64,000 bases of DNA from Capitulum mitella (GCA_030062745.1 CP099846.1:19935621-19999620), one strand, 5' to 3'. Positions 11,923-23,690 are shown, counted from the first letter of the stretch. The notes: a model not told the origin generated them from the letters alone. A program made the numbers and translations.

Positions 11923-11975
11923 TTCCTATGGCCGATTACACTGGTCATATGGCCTAGTGTAATCGACCATAGGAA
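11923..11975. repeat. 53-bp near-perfect palindrome
   Basis: The left arm 11923-11942 (TTCCTATGGCCGATTACACT) and right arm 11956-11975 pair at 19 of 20 positions. The 13-base centre is itself nearly symmetric around CATATG. It would extrude as a cruciform or fold as a hairpin in RNA. It stands alone, without obvious terminal repeats around it. Confidence 0.85.
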
Positions 11976-12044
11976 AGCCAATTTTTGCTAGCAGCGACCC
12001 CGCAGTGACGTCACTGGGAATGAGTCCCTGGAAGGGTGGTGTAT

Positions 12045-12185
12045 CAGAAGGCTGAGGTTCAGAAGGTCAAAACTCAGAAGGTCGAGGCTCAGAAAGTCAA
12101 GGTTCAAGAAGGTCGAGGTTCAGATGTGTCGAGGTTCAGAAGGTCGAGGTTCAGAAGGTCGAAGCTCAGAGAGTCGAAGATTAAA
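12045..12185. repeat. 15-bp minisatellite, about nine copies
   Basis: The unit is close to AGGTTCAGAAGGTCG. Because 15 is a multiple of three, the plus strand reads as a five-residue periodic peptide (QKVEA-like, then RFRRS-like after a one-base slip near 12110). I regard this as a consequence of the repeat and not as a gene. Confidence 0.85.
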
Positions 12186-14744
12186 CTCCATTGTCAGATT
12201 ACCAAGCATGTCTGGGGAGGGTCGTGGTAGGGCCGGCTGAGACAAGAAGTCTTTGTTGTCCGCGTGGCCCCCGAACCTGGCCCATAGGCAGATCCAGGGG
12301 GAGCAAAATGGGCAATTTCCCTTCGCAAAAAATTGTCCGAAAAGTATGTGGCCCACGGACGTAGTAACGGGGGGGAGGGGATGTTGAGAAACTCGCTTGA
12401 GAGGGGGTGGAAGGTTAAGCTGTAGTTTCCGGTTCGTCCCCCACCCCCCTGATTCGCATAAAACAACACCCCTGCCTCATGTAACGTAGCTGCGTCTATC
12501 GTTGTTGGGAGTCGAATGGAAAAACAGACGTATTTGGATGCACCATGATGACAACTGCGGTTGGGCAAAGCTGGTCGTTTCAGTAAATATACCATTAGAT
12601 GAAGTTAAAATGTGGCCTTTACACACTTGCAAAGGCTCGAAGTATTGAGAAAAGGATTGGGGTGCGTCCCGACTGTGCCCTTCACCCACGCACCTATTTG
12701 TTCCGGGAATGTCGCGCCAGGGTGCGTTAATCAAACAGCGCGCCAGCGTTGGTCAAACACCTCGCCAGTGTCGTCCAGGTTCGGATCAGCCCCCTGTGGT
12801 GCCGGAGAAGGAGACGCAAAAACGGGCGGGATCGCCCAAGTTTTCTTCATGCTTAGAATGGTCCCGTTGACTCTTCTAGTCATGGAGCGCCCGTGCCATC
12901 CTTATGCTAAGTTAAGTTCTTTCACTTTGATATTTGATCTCACCAGGAAGATCAACGGCCGATCCAGTCTACGAAATGTTGATACTGCTGGAAAGCGTTT
13001 GTCAGTTGTAACATTCTGGATTTGACTTCGTCTGTCTAAATTGTTTTGTTCTTGATCGGCCGGGAAATATATGCTATTTTTTCATCATTTTTTCTTTGTT
13101 CATTTCACCACGTTTTCGTCTTTTTCCAAAACCATAAATTTTGATGGCCTTGGAGATCGCCATTTTTTCACATTTTTGGAAACAGGTTTCAAAATTTTCC
13201 TTAGAACGGTTAAAATGATGGAGAAACACCTTTGCTGAATATTTTCGAAACAATCTTTTTTAGTCACCCTCCCTACTGGGTACACACCAGACCACTCTGA
13301 ACGTAATTACGAAACGATGCTTGCATAGCGTAATTTGGTTTATTTAATATCAACCAAACATAGGAATAGACCGTTTGGTGAAGTCCTGCATCACGAGCGG
13401 CTAAAAAACCTAGGATGTGCGTATAAAAAATTCGACACATTTCGGTGTCAAAGCAGTCTGATTCAAAAGGCTGTCTTGGCCAACCAGGGACAGACTCGAA
13501 ACGGATATCATCCCAAAGGAAATTTAACAGCACATCGCATAACGTCCTGTGTGCGCTTGAAAAGAATGCTTATAGTGGGAAAAGAGAAAACCGGCCTTTT
13601 TCCCGTGTTTTTGCCTTTTTGTGTCGGACGTTGAGACAGTCGCCAAGAACAGACGTTCAAAGTGAAATGTAGAATGAAGTCAAGTGCATTCAGAAATTGG
13701 GTCTGTCATGTACAGGAGCGTCCAGGAAGGAGAACGTTACCGTCATTTATGACAATCCACACTCCAAAACCCAAAACAAACCAAAGATTCCAAATGTCAG
13801 ACTGCTTCAAAAGCGATACCATTGGAAACCGAGCTGTTAGTGGTGTTCATGAACCTTGCTTAACAAAGTAAGCAGGCCTAGTCTATTTGAGTAGCCTCAG
13901 TCTTTTTGTCTGTCGATAAATATTTGCTCCGGTCCAGGGCCCAAACGGCGGATCGGCACTTGTGCAACGTTCAAAAGATCTTGCGCGCAACCAGAAAATC
14001 CAACAATTTTCGTCGTAATGCGACCCGTTGTTGGCGCTTGCTCCCGCACTTCAAGGTCGATTTTCAGTCCAGAGGGATAGCACGTAAAACGGGAAACGCA
14101 AACAGCATCAAAAATCGTTTCGGTTCCGACAAGTTTTCTCAGCAACCACGGGTCAGATAAACTCGAAACGCAGCAACTTGGAATGGCAATGCACGCGGCA
14201 CGTGCAACGCGCAAGCGGTGGCAATGTGACGAAGCTGCTGCTAGGCATTTTTCAGTACGGGTAGGGTGCTAGCGATTCAGAGATCGCATCGGCTCGGAAA
14301 AAGCATCACAGTGTAGCTCCGAGTACCGTCTTTCGTGCGTACCGCTAGCCCAAAGGTTTCGGCCCTGTTTCAGGCGCCATCTCGCCTGAAAGCAGACGAT
14401 GCACCCATGCATGACCCCTTTAACGATTTCGCTTCAATATCGCATAGAGATTCTCGACTTTTTGCAATGAAAGTCACACCATAATTTAGCCCGGTCTTTT
14501 CTGTTTTATATCAGCGACAGACATTTCTTATTTTGTTGTAGTTTGTGTGTAGCAGGTCGTTTGTTAAAGTCCTGCAAGTCCCAATTGAGTAGTTGTGTAC
14601 TCAAGCATTACGAAATTCTAGGTTTTTGGCCAAGACGAGGTCGAGGCCACAATCTGTAAATGTTTTAGCGTGGGACCACAAAACGATTTACTGTATCGTA
14701 GCATGCAATACAAGAAAAATCGAGACTGGCAATTGAAAACAATT

Positions 14745-14935
14745 TATTACAGTTCTGTGTAACAGTTTTACAGTTATGTAACTATTCAGGCGATTTAGGC
14801 TTTCTGTTCTGCCAGTGATATTTTTTCGCAGTTTATTCAGGATGTTTACTGCGACCAGCGCGGCAATCATGTAAGGTTTTGGTCGTGGCGCTGTCGTCGG
14901 CAAGGAGTTCCTGAATTTCACTTTAAATAGCATCT
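14745..14935. repeat. Copy 1 of a directly duplicated 0.15-kb segment
   Basis: This segment and 15475-15632 share the order CAATTTAT, CAGGCGATT, TTCTGT, TTCAGGATG, CAGCGCGGC, GGTCGTGGC, GTCGTCAGCAAG/GTCGTCGGCAAG. On the minus strand both encode a similar short peptide around LADDSATT, broken by stops. It may be a decayed piece of a mobile element; no reverse transcriptase motif accompanies it. Confidence 0.65.
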
Positions 14936-15474
14936 TCAGCATGTAATGAATGGATCAAAAGAGCTACGTGAGCTACGCTTTCGCCATTTTTAGACTCGTG
15001 TACGTATATGTATTTGCAAATGTTGAAACACTTGCTTACTGCCCGTGGTCTCAGCTGAATTACATGAATGGCTTTGTGGGGAATGGGATTTCAGAAAGTC
15101 GCCGCCAGTCACAGCTCAGAAAAAGTAAAGATGTCTGGGGAACGACTGCCGTAATGCGGAGATTCGCTGACCGAGTCATTGGTCTACAGACATTCAATGA
15201 GTCCCTTGACTTGACATTTGACTTGATTAAACTAACCATTGACAGGCTAAATGGGGTCATGCTATCTGGGCGCTTCGCTATGGGATTTGTTACGTGACCT
15301 ATGACCACAAATGGCAGGTTGTGGTCACCGTCGACGAACGAATTTGTCAGTGACTGTCGCCATAACACGTAGAGCAACGGCGAACGATCCTCAGTCATAC
15401 ATTAAAATGACTAACTGTATGATTGTTTCACGCGACACATGCAAAAATCAAACCTGACAATAAAAACACAATTT

Positions 15475-15632
15475 ATCACAACATAGCATCAGGCGATTCA
15501 GTGTTCCTGTAATGCCGATGCCGTTTTCCTTATTGCTTGTTCAGGATGCTGGCTGTGAACAGCGCGGCGACCCTGCAAAGACTCGGTCGTGGCACTATCG
15601 TCAGCAAGAATTTCTTTAACCCGCGCCCGACT
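15475..15632. repeat. Copy 2 of the duplicated 0.15-kb segment
   Basis: This is a direct-orientation partner of 14745-14935, about 0.75 kb away and roughly 65-70% identical by eye. The intervening 15.0-15.4 kb holds open frames on both strands (115 and 112 codons) that match nothing I recognise. Confidence 0.65.
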
Positions 15633-15639
15633 GTGGGTC

Positions 15640-17420
15640 GGGGCTATGCACGCCTGACTGGGGGGAGGTGGTTGACTGCCCCCAACTCACAAACGGTTGG
15701 TCATACGGCAAAAAATAATCACATCGTTGGAAAGCTCATGACGAGTGGAACTCGAAACTGGTCTCATTTTTAGTTTTGAATAATATGTGAGCCATTTACG
15801 CCCTACATATGTTTTCTCATAGCCGCCTGCATGAGACCGAAAAACGGCCTGAATCTCAAGGGCTGTGACTAATAAAGTCTAGACAAAGGCTTAGAGTGGA
15901 TGTGGAGTGGCAGTGAACAGGTAACAGTCCGCAGATGCCGATACATGTCTAATGTCTGATTTGCTTAATATGTGCACGGAAACGTTGAGTTAAAGACACG
16001 GCGGTTTTCGCACCGCTGCTGGGCGGACGCTATAAGCGAGCGCGGTAGGAAATTAACGGGAACTGGTTTTAGCGCTGAAAGGCATATTTTCGCGAAATAT
16101 GCTTTTCCAGATGTTGTTTCTTGGTCCTAGTGGTTCTCGTGATAGTTTCTTGTGCTTAAATGCGGAAAACATTTTTTAGTGATCAGTCTACACAATTGGT
16201 AAAGCTTTATTTGCGAGAGCTAGTTTATTTCCCAAATTTGCAATTTTTCAACTTTTTGAGCTTTTTGGTATTATTCGCAATCGTCCGAGATGCGAGATGC
16301 TTAGACAATCTGCCATTATCTACCCGATGTGAGTCATTCGTCGTCGATTTTGATGGCAGCGCATTGCTGCCCATAACAGTTATTCGTGACCTGACCTAAG
16401 ATCAGTGGTCGGAGATCATTGAAACTTTGCTCACTGACGGAAACGGGATGTCTGGATCTCCCCACACTCAAATTATTATAAAAAAGAATTCCCTCAACTT
16501 TCGAAAAACGACGACTTATGCTGAAAACGGGTTTGAACTTAGGTCAATGACCCGGACATTTCCAAAAATCCGAGATAGCATATTTGTTGCATTCATCAAA
16601 ATCTCTGACCCTTGAAAATTTTATTGCGACATCATGTTTTGCGAAAAAGTTACAGGGCGCTAAACTTTTTGGACATAGGTCCACATGACCTGAGCTAGGT
16701 CAGACACCTTACTTGGCCTCAGGTCAAAATTTGGTACAAGGTGTAAAAATGATCAAGCAAAAGGTATACAAAGTTTCGTGGCGCTGCTTTTCTTCGTTTT
16801 CTCGCAATCTCGGAAAAACCTCAGAGGAGGCCGTCAACTGTCCCCCCACCCTCCCAGCCGGGGGCCAGGTTAACTGCACTTTTAGTATCAACTTCATCAT
16901 GTCATGAATGGATGAAGGGCAGGGGTGTGATTTCCTATCTCTTTGTGAGTACCCCGGCACCCACAAAGTGGAAATGGGCATCCACAATTTAAATTATGTT
17001 TAAGTGTTGAAATATAGTTGTGTTCTCGGTCCCATGACGTTAACCACCTAAAATCAGCTTTGTAAACAGTAATCAAACTTATCTACTCCATTGTCACCCA
17101 CCAGTTGTTTTTCCCACCACCCTTCAAGTCACACTGTCAATCCGGGTCCTGGAGAAAGGTCCTCCGTTGAAGGGAGTGCATCTACTCAAGTCGCGATTTT
17201 TTAACTGTGCACGTACGAATGAAGAAGCCAAATTTTATGAATCCAAGCGCAGGTACCATTCATTCTTGCCATCTTGCTCTCGTTTACTCATGTTTTACTG
17301 GGGCAGGTGAGTTCGCTGACTGTCAACCCAAGTTTGATCTATGTACCCCATTTTCTTTTAACACTAAAATCGCCGATGAATCGGTTTAGCGCATCGTTAG
17401 CCTCAACGATGTCGAAGCTT
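15640..17420. other. Non-coding stretch with AGGTCA-type half sites
   Basis: No gene is supported. Between 16389 and 16740 there are several TGACCT/AGGTCA hexamers in both orientations (near 16390, 16688, 16696 and 16722), like the clusters at 24.1-24.5 kb and 48.3-48.75 kb. The 16.8-16.87 kb part is a short C-rich patch. Confidence 0.4.
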
Positions 17421-17554
17421 ACAGAAGTTGACGAACACCAAAATGAGAGGAGAGAGAAGAGCAGACAGGCGCGTCGAGGACAGAAGCGGACGGAACAGCA
17501 TCCGGCTTCTGCAGCGAAGACTACCCTCTTCACGTCCCTCACTCTTCCTCCCCC

Positions 17555-18060
17555 TCAGCTCCCACACCGCACTTTTCAGAGCGTGTGTGGTAGCTTCCCC
17601 CTTCCCTGTCTTGTACTGCCCTTGTAAGGGCGGCACAGGGCTCCTCCTTTTCCTTCCCACCCCCCTCCTTCCTTCGACCCCCCTCCCCACCCCCCAGTCC
17701 TCACACTGCACTTTCCAGAGTGTGTGTGTGGCTGACTCCCAACCCTTCACTCCTCCTGCTTTGCCCTTGTGAGGGCAAAGCAGTGCCCTTGTGCAGGGCT
17801 GCCTCCCCGCTCACCCCAGCCTTTGTCCTTCCGGGGGATAGCACAACGCATTTGTAGTGCGTGTGTATTCCCTCCCCCCTCCTTCGGTGCTTCCACCGTA
17901 AGGGCGCCACTTTCGCTTCGGTGACTGCGGTGCCTCCCTGCCCTTGTTAGGACGTGTAACACTCCGGTGTAGAGCCTCGTGCTCTGCTCTGTCGCGTAAG
18001 CGGCGTCCCTTTTTTCTCTTTGCTGTCCTGAGCCTTTTCTTTACTAAACCTAGGCCACTG
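17555..18060 (+). promoter_or_regulatory. Hairpin-rich repeated leader of the LINE
   Basis: Three loosely repeated units each have a GTGTGTGT-type tract, a C-rich tract and a small hairpin: GCCCTTGTAAGGGC near 17619, TGCCCTTGTGAGGGCA near 17761, and a related ACCGTAAGGGCG near 17897. The units recur about every 130-140 bp. Repeated leaders with internal promoter function are known in several LINE families; here that role is inferred only from position. Confidence 0.5.
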
Positions 18061-18289
18061 GGGATACCTAACGGTGCACAGTCTCCTCACTTGGCCCTCC
18101 GGGGGTGGTGAGGAGGTTCAGCGCACCAGGTGCGCTTTCTAGCTCCTCTTCACTCCCTCTACGAGACCTACTCTGTCCCGCCTTTCCATCCTCGCAGTGG
18201 CCACATATAGTCCCACTCCACTACATGTCACACAGGAAATAGTATTTCTCACACGGACCTCACACTTAACCTATCTCAGGTTGTCGGAC

Positions 18290-19176
18290 ATGTCTTTTCG
18301 GGACCCCCGACGGGGTCCCCCGAAACCGGGTGGTGCCCCTCGGGTGGCACGCCTGTCCCCCCAGTTTCTGCCACCTCTGAATGAGGTGGTCATCTTCCTG
18401 CGACCTCTTGAGGGTCGCTTCACTAAAAACCCGTTCGCCATCAAGAGGGAGCTCGACTCTACCCTGGGTCCGGTCCGCACTGCCAAAGTGGTGCGGTCCG
18501 GATCCATCTTGATCCAGACGCAACACAAAGCCCAGACAGACAAGATCATGGGACTGGCCTCCTTCCTGGGGGTCGCTGTGTCACCGGAAGTGGCATCCTC
18601 CCTTAATGTCATTATTGGCACCTTGTATGCCCCAGACTTGACCGACTTGTCTGAGGAGAAGCTCCTGGCCGAGTGGCAGTCCCAGGGGGTCTGCCAGGTG
18701 TCTCGACCTCCTTCCCGGAGACGGAGTCCGGCCCCAACCATCAATGTAGCTTTTTGGGGTCCCCGCCTCCCCCAGCATATTTATGCTGGCTACCTCCGCC
18801 TGGCAGTCCGACCGTTTGTGCCCGCCCCCAAAAGATGCCGGCACTGCCAGCGGTACGGACACACCGACAAACCTGCCGCACAAAGACGCCCACTTGCGGC
18901 ATGTGTGCGGCTGCTCGTGATACTCGGGCCTGCCCTGAGGAAGCCTCCTGTCTGTGTGCCGTTTGCGGTGGCCCGCACCCCGTTTGGGACGCCGGCTGCC
19001 CAGGTTGGGCATACTTCTGCCGGAGGGAGGCCGAGAAAGTCGAGAGACGCCTACAACCCTCAGACCTCCCCCTCGCGGCCCCCAAGAATGGCCGACGCCT
19101 AGCGAGGCCCACGAAAGCCAGAGACCTCACCTTCCTGGCCCCTCTCAGGCAGACAGGAAGGAGCCTTGCACGATAG
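18290..19176 (+). pseudogene. Gag-like ORF1 of a non-LTR retrotransposon, one frameshift
   Basis: The first ATG (18290) opens a frame that reads through a nucleic-acid-binding gag of the type annotated as 'nucleic-acid-binding protein from mobile element jockey'. The region after residue 35 (LPPLNEVVIFLRPLEGRFTK) resembles the RNA-recognition-like fold region of that family. Then comes PTINVAFWGPRLPQHIYAGYL and a CCHC knuckle, C-x2-C-x4-H-x4, starting with the TGC at 18836. The last Cys of that knuckle lies in another frame. At about 18868-18873 the reading shifts by one base, and the second frame carries the remaining Cys/His motifs (CGMC, then CAVCGGPHPVWDAGC) and stops at 19176. Such a chain of knuckles is standard for jockey/I gag proteins. 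Total length is near 295 codons. The single indel makes this copy non-functional as it stands, unless programmed frameshifting is invoked; I see no slippery heptamer of the classic kind. Confidence 0.8.
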
Positions 19177-20317
19177 ACAGAAAATTTGTTTTTACTGGCC
19201 GCGCCAGCAACGACCGCACGTGGTCGGGGCGCGATGGCGGCAGCCTGGCCCAACGGAAATAGGCTCCGGCTGCTGCGGTGTTTGCAGCGTTTTCATGCCG
19301 TGTTTTTTGCTTCCAGCCAGGTTGTAGACATACATTTTTATACGTGGTATTCGTGATGTTGTGACATTATATACCAAACAGGATCTGTGCGTTCTTTTTT
19401 GGAGCTGTGGTGTTTTTTAACGTTTCAGTGCTACATTTTGTTTTTTACAATGACAATAAGATAACCGACAGTCCTCAGTTTTCAGAATCAAGATCCACAT
19501 CACTTTTCTGAAGGAATCCAAAACCAATAATGGTCTTTCCGCTAAGACACACGAATGTTCCTGTGAAAATGTTGCCAAAGCCAAGACATAATATGATCCT
19601 TCAGTACGAGCATAAGACTGTTGCCAAAGAATGCGAAACCAAGAACGGTCTGGCTGCTTAGAATGACAGAAGTATCTGCTGAAACTAAAACCAGAAAAAC
19701 TAACTTCAGATTTTAACCATCTTTAACAACCACTTAAATTATCCTGTCAAGGAATTCGGGAGCTTAAGCAATATTCACATGAAAGATGTGCACCTTTAGT
19801 CATAAAATCGACTTGAAAATCTTAAAACGAAGGCGGTATCATGCGTGAACCCAAGACGACTTATTTCGCTCAAAATGAAGAATAAGAAGCTCTCCCAAAG
19901 ACAAAAAAGGCATTTGAATATATTTGGTCTGATCTGAATAGAGCACACGAGAACACGAAGACTGCATAGCATCTCGCAGATGTTTTTAGTGCTGTCACGG
20001 AGAAACCGCAAAGCTACTCGAATTAGCTGAGAGTTGGAGTGACCTGATTTTGAGAGGATTGGTCTTTCTATGCCTCACGTAACAACAGCTCTCGTCCCAG
20101 AGAGTCATGCTGGTGACGGAGCTTTTGAGTGTTCTCTAAGTCTTGGCCATGACTGTGATGACGTCGGAGTGGATGTGATAATTTTGGATTTGTGATGATG
20201 CATGTAGAAATGGTTGCTGACGTTTCGGAGGACGCACTCCAAAAGTATTTACTGCGTGATGAGTGCTGCTGTCACTGTTGTCAAACCACTTCATAATATG
20301 CATATACTGTTGTTCAT

Positions 20318-20357
20318 ACATATGCATTTACATATCACTGTGTGTAAATGCATATGT
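20318..20357. repeat. Perfect 15-bp inverted repeat, 10-base loop
   Basis: ACATATGCATTTACA at 20318-20332 pairs exactly with TGTAAATGCATATGT at 20343-20357. The arms are AT-rich. A related ATATGCATAT motif lies just upstream near 20296. Confidence 0.85.
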
Positions 20358-22628
20358 CCAAGAGTGAAAGTAGTAAATATCTGAACTGTGGTTCTAATCT
20401 GTAGCCCAAGTCGTTTGGATAAAAGTAATACTACATGCATTCTGGTATTATCTACGTTTTCAAATCAATATTGTTTTGCTAGGGACTGATTTTATTTGTC
20501 CATGGAGCTGCGTTTGCGTTGTTCTTTTATTTAATTTGCGTTTCTACAGTTTTTAAGTAAATTCCAGGCTAAGCAACATTAAAATCCTTGAAACAATCGG
20601 CACAGTTCCATGGTCGCGCTGGCAAAACGGGGAAGCTTGGCTGGGGTTCTGAGATTTCTTGGAAGCGTCTGAATATACCTTGATGCGTCGAGTGCAGGCG
20701 GTGAAATCAGCCGTGTCGCCAGAAACTATGCCGATTATGCTTCAAAGCGAAAAACAGTCTGAGTTCTAGTATGCTGGAGCTCTACCGCTAGGCCGCAGCA
20801 CGAGTATTCCGCCGTTTGCTAGGTGGCGCTAGTGCTTCTACCTCTGGCGCTGCTCTTCCTGCGGCACGGCCGCCGGCCTCGCCTGGCACTGTCAGTCCGG
20901 CCGGTGGTGCGCGCGTCGGTTGACGTCGTGTTGGATGTTTTGCACGGTATAGCGGGCGTCGTCTTCTGGTCATGCGAGCCGGGCGGTCTCCCCCCGGCGG
21001 CTTGCTTTTCCCCGCCTGACAGCGTGTTCCCGTCTCGAGCCAGCAGCACGTGTCCTCTGGGAGGAAACGCAAACACGCGTTATCCGGCTGATGCTTTGTG
21101 ATACGGCCCAGAACAGCCATGGCCGTTTGGTAAGGTTAACAGTGGCGTCAATGGCCGCATGGTAGTACGGTGGACGGCAATGTGGTGGGGAGGAGGCCAA
21201 GATACGAAAGAATCCACGTCCTGGATTGGAGTACGCGAACAGACAGGGGCTGCTGGGGGAGGGGAATCTGTGAGGGCGGCTGCTCCAAAGTGTCGTGGAA
21301 TGTAATATAAGCGCCATGGCGTCGCATGCGAAACACAAGTTAAAAATGGCCTTTACCTCCGTAACCCTGACAACGTTCCGTCAGTTCATGGAGGTATCAC
21401 GAAGATGAATTGAAGCAGTCATGCTGGGTGGGGGCATTGTGTGGGGACTTCAGGAAAAACTTAGTCTGAAAATATGGAATGAAATAAGCTTTGCTGTGCG
21501 TCGGTTATGACCATTTTTGCTTTTTGTTAAAATCTAAAAAAACATGTTTTGCCCTGCTATCCTGCTATTCTTAATACATAACCCGTTTGTCAAGCTCGTG
21601 TCATCTCGGATTTCGCAAAAGCTCTCGGTAGTCTTATGCAGAACTCCAATGGCCATTGTCTTTTAAATCTAAAGATACTTTACGTGCCCAAAGTCTTGGA
21701 ACAAGGTGTCATGAAGCATGCAAATGCGAGTTCCAATGTCTGCAATATTCATTCATTGATTCATATGTTTTCATCAAATAAACAAAACAGACACTGAAAG
21801 CATAGGCAGAATTGGTTCAGAAGTCCTATCGGGACTTATTCGGAGCACCGTTCTGCTGACATGTTTTTGACGTACACCGGTAGGCGAGGCATTTTATTTT
21901 ATTTTCATTGCAATTGAAGTAAAATTCAGCGGCCCAGTCTTCGCTGATAAGAAGTGCACTTTTAAATTTACCTTAACTCTAAAGATCTGCGTTTGAAAAT
22001 TCGGAGTAGCCGCGCTTTCTCCTGAGGTCTGCTGAGATCCAGGCTTTTACCATATGAGAAGATTTGTATTTTTGAACCCCCAAGGAGCAATGTAAAAATC
22101 AATCCTAAAACGCTTGACATCCAGAAACAGATGAGTCTGTCCGAGGCTGGTGTAATAAGGAAAGGGCAAGATGAAACCGAATAGCTTTCCAATGGGTTTT
22201 CCGCATCCGCATGCAGGACTTAATGTCATTTTGTTTCAGAGAACATTACTCTTCTGTTTCGAAAAAAAGTGTAGCATTCAAAGCAAAACATTTATGAAAA
22301 TGTCAAGCATGAAATACAGCATTCTTTGCCTCAAAAAAGCCGGTCAGCCACGAGGTTATTCGCTGCAGAGCCCACAGTGTGCAGGACTTCGTGGAGTGGA
22401 AGGTTTTAGTTAAGCCTTTAAAATAAGCAGCCAGGATCACGACGGACGTCACTCACTTGCCATCTGTCCTTGTCGAGATTCTGGGTTAAGCGCACACAGT
22501 GGTGCTGGGCTTCCCTCAAAAAAGAAAAGGCAGAGGGGAGCGGCGTGATCCAGCGTGATGTGTTTCGAATGAATGTTCGAGTTTGATATTTAAGGTAACA
22601 ACCACATGGGCACGGAAGGCACTCCTGT

Positions 22629-22646
22629 CTACCCTTTAAAGGGTAG
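22629..22646. repeat. Perfect 18-bp palindrome with TTTAAA centre
   Basis: CTACCCTTTAAAGGGTAG is its own reverse complement. The half TTAAAGGGTAGGGACAC resembles ends of the MITE-like element at 35.88-36.64 kb, so it may be two abutting element ends around a TTAA target. Confidence 0.75.
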
Positions 22647-23370
22647 GGACACTAAAAAGCGTTCATATTGACCATTTGATTTAATCTGATCTGTTCAAGG
22701 CCACATAAGTGGAATGTTGTTTCGCTTCATGTTAATTAGTAGGATGAGAGCCATTCAATGCAGTTTTTTTCTGTTTTCCCTTATCACTTTCCATTCCCGA
22801 GGTAGTAGCGTGTTCTGAGATACCCTCAACGGGTGAAGGATGCAAACCGCTCTCCAAGCGAGGGCTGAATCCTTTGTAACTGACTCGGCGCACGTTTGCA
22901 TATTTTGTTAATAAATACACAGGTTGTCGTGCGACTGGCACCATTGCGTAGCCCCTGTTTTCTAATTTCACAGGGTTTCCCCTTGCCCTGAGTCCCAGCA
23001 TATGACTACGTTTGAGTCGAGCATAAGTACGGGCGTGCCTGATGTTCTCATTGGCAACACTGGTCTCTTCGTTACCAGACACAAGTACACATTAATGTTC
23101 ACAATTTGCAGGATTTCGTGCAATGAGAAATCTTATGCAGTAACCTTTTAGGAGTCTCCAGCTTCGAAAATAACTGTAGGTCTTTGGACTACAAGACTGC
23201 TTGGACTTTGCATTTATGGTATATTTGGGCAACCGCTCCCAGACGAGAGTTTGAGTTCTCATCGACAGCATCGTCAATAAGACTCCTTATGATGAGACCG
23301 GTTCATGTTTTGTTCCATTTCGGCCTTACCATATGATGGAAGGGAAGAATCGCGGCGTCCGACACAGGAG

Positions 23371-23690
23371 CGTGACTGAGCCACTGCAGCCTCTCAGGCA
23401 GGAGCGTGACTGAGTCACCGTCACACAGAGCGTGACTGAGTCACTACAGCTGCCCACACAGGTGCGTGAATAACTCACCACGGTGTCCCACGCAAGAGCG
23501 TGACTGAGTCACCGCGGTGTCCCACGCAGGAACGCGACTTAGTCACCGCGGTGTCCCACGCAGGAACGTGATTAAGTCACTGCGGTGTCCCGCAAAGAAG
23601 CGTGACTGAGTCACCGCAGCCGCCCACACAGCAGCGTGACTGAGTCATCGTGGCGTCCGAAACAGGAGCGTGACTGAGTCATTGCGGCTG
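23371..23690. repeat. 34-bp minisatellite carrying AP-1-like sites, ten units
   Basis: The core GCGTGACTGAGTCACCGC recurs with exact 34-base spacing: the TGAGTCA position is 23377 (TGAGCCA), 23411, then 23437, 23471, 23505, 23539, 23573, 23607, 23641 and 23675. Only the second interval differs (26 bases, an 8-base loss). Exact TGAGTCA, the AP-1/TRE consensus, is present in six units (23411, 23437, 23505, 23607, 23641, 23675); the others carry one or more changes. Confidence 0.9.

Larger units (their letters stand above)
11409..14740. other. Non-coding stretch with small repeats
   Basis: It holds the palindrome at 11923-11975 and the 15-bp minisatellite at 12045-12185. A purine-poor, TE-like text near 11470-11540 repeats 'CCCCTCCAATnTT' three times. 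A full CRE palindrome lies at 12006-12013. A minus frame of 105 codons at 13897-14214 shows no known motif. No gene is supported. Confidence 0.45.
17420..19190 (+). mobile_element. 5' part of a non-LTR (LINE) retrotransposon, jockey/I-like
   Basis: The element comprises a C/T-rich leader with repeated hairpins followed by an ORF1 (gag-like) region. No endonuclease or reverse transcriptase follows: from 19190 on there is only unrelated AT-rich sequence. LINE copies are normally truncated at the 5' end, so a copy that keeps the leader and ORF1 but lacks ORF2 is unusual. Either the 3' part was deleted or the element is a gag-only derivative. The 5' boundary at about 17.42 kb is approximate. Confidence 0.7.
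19190..23340. other. Non-coding stretch, 4 kb
   Basis: No exon is supported. The segment contains a GC-rich patch at about 20.81-21.08 kb, a stem-loop at 20318-20357 and a perfect palindrome at 22629-22646. A 116-codon minus frame at 22732-23082 is basic, without known motifs or clear splice sites, and I leave it unassigned. Confidence 0.45.
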
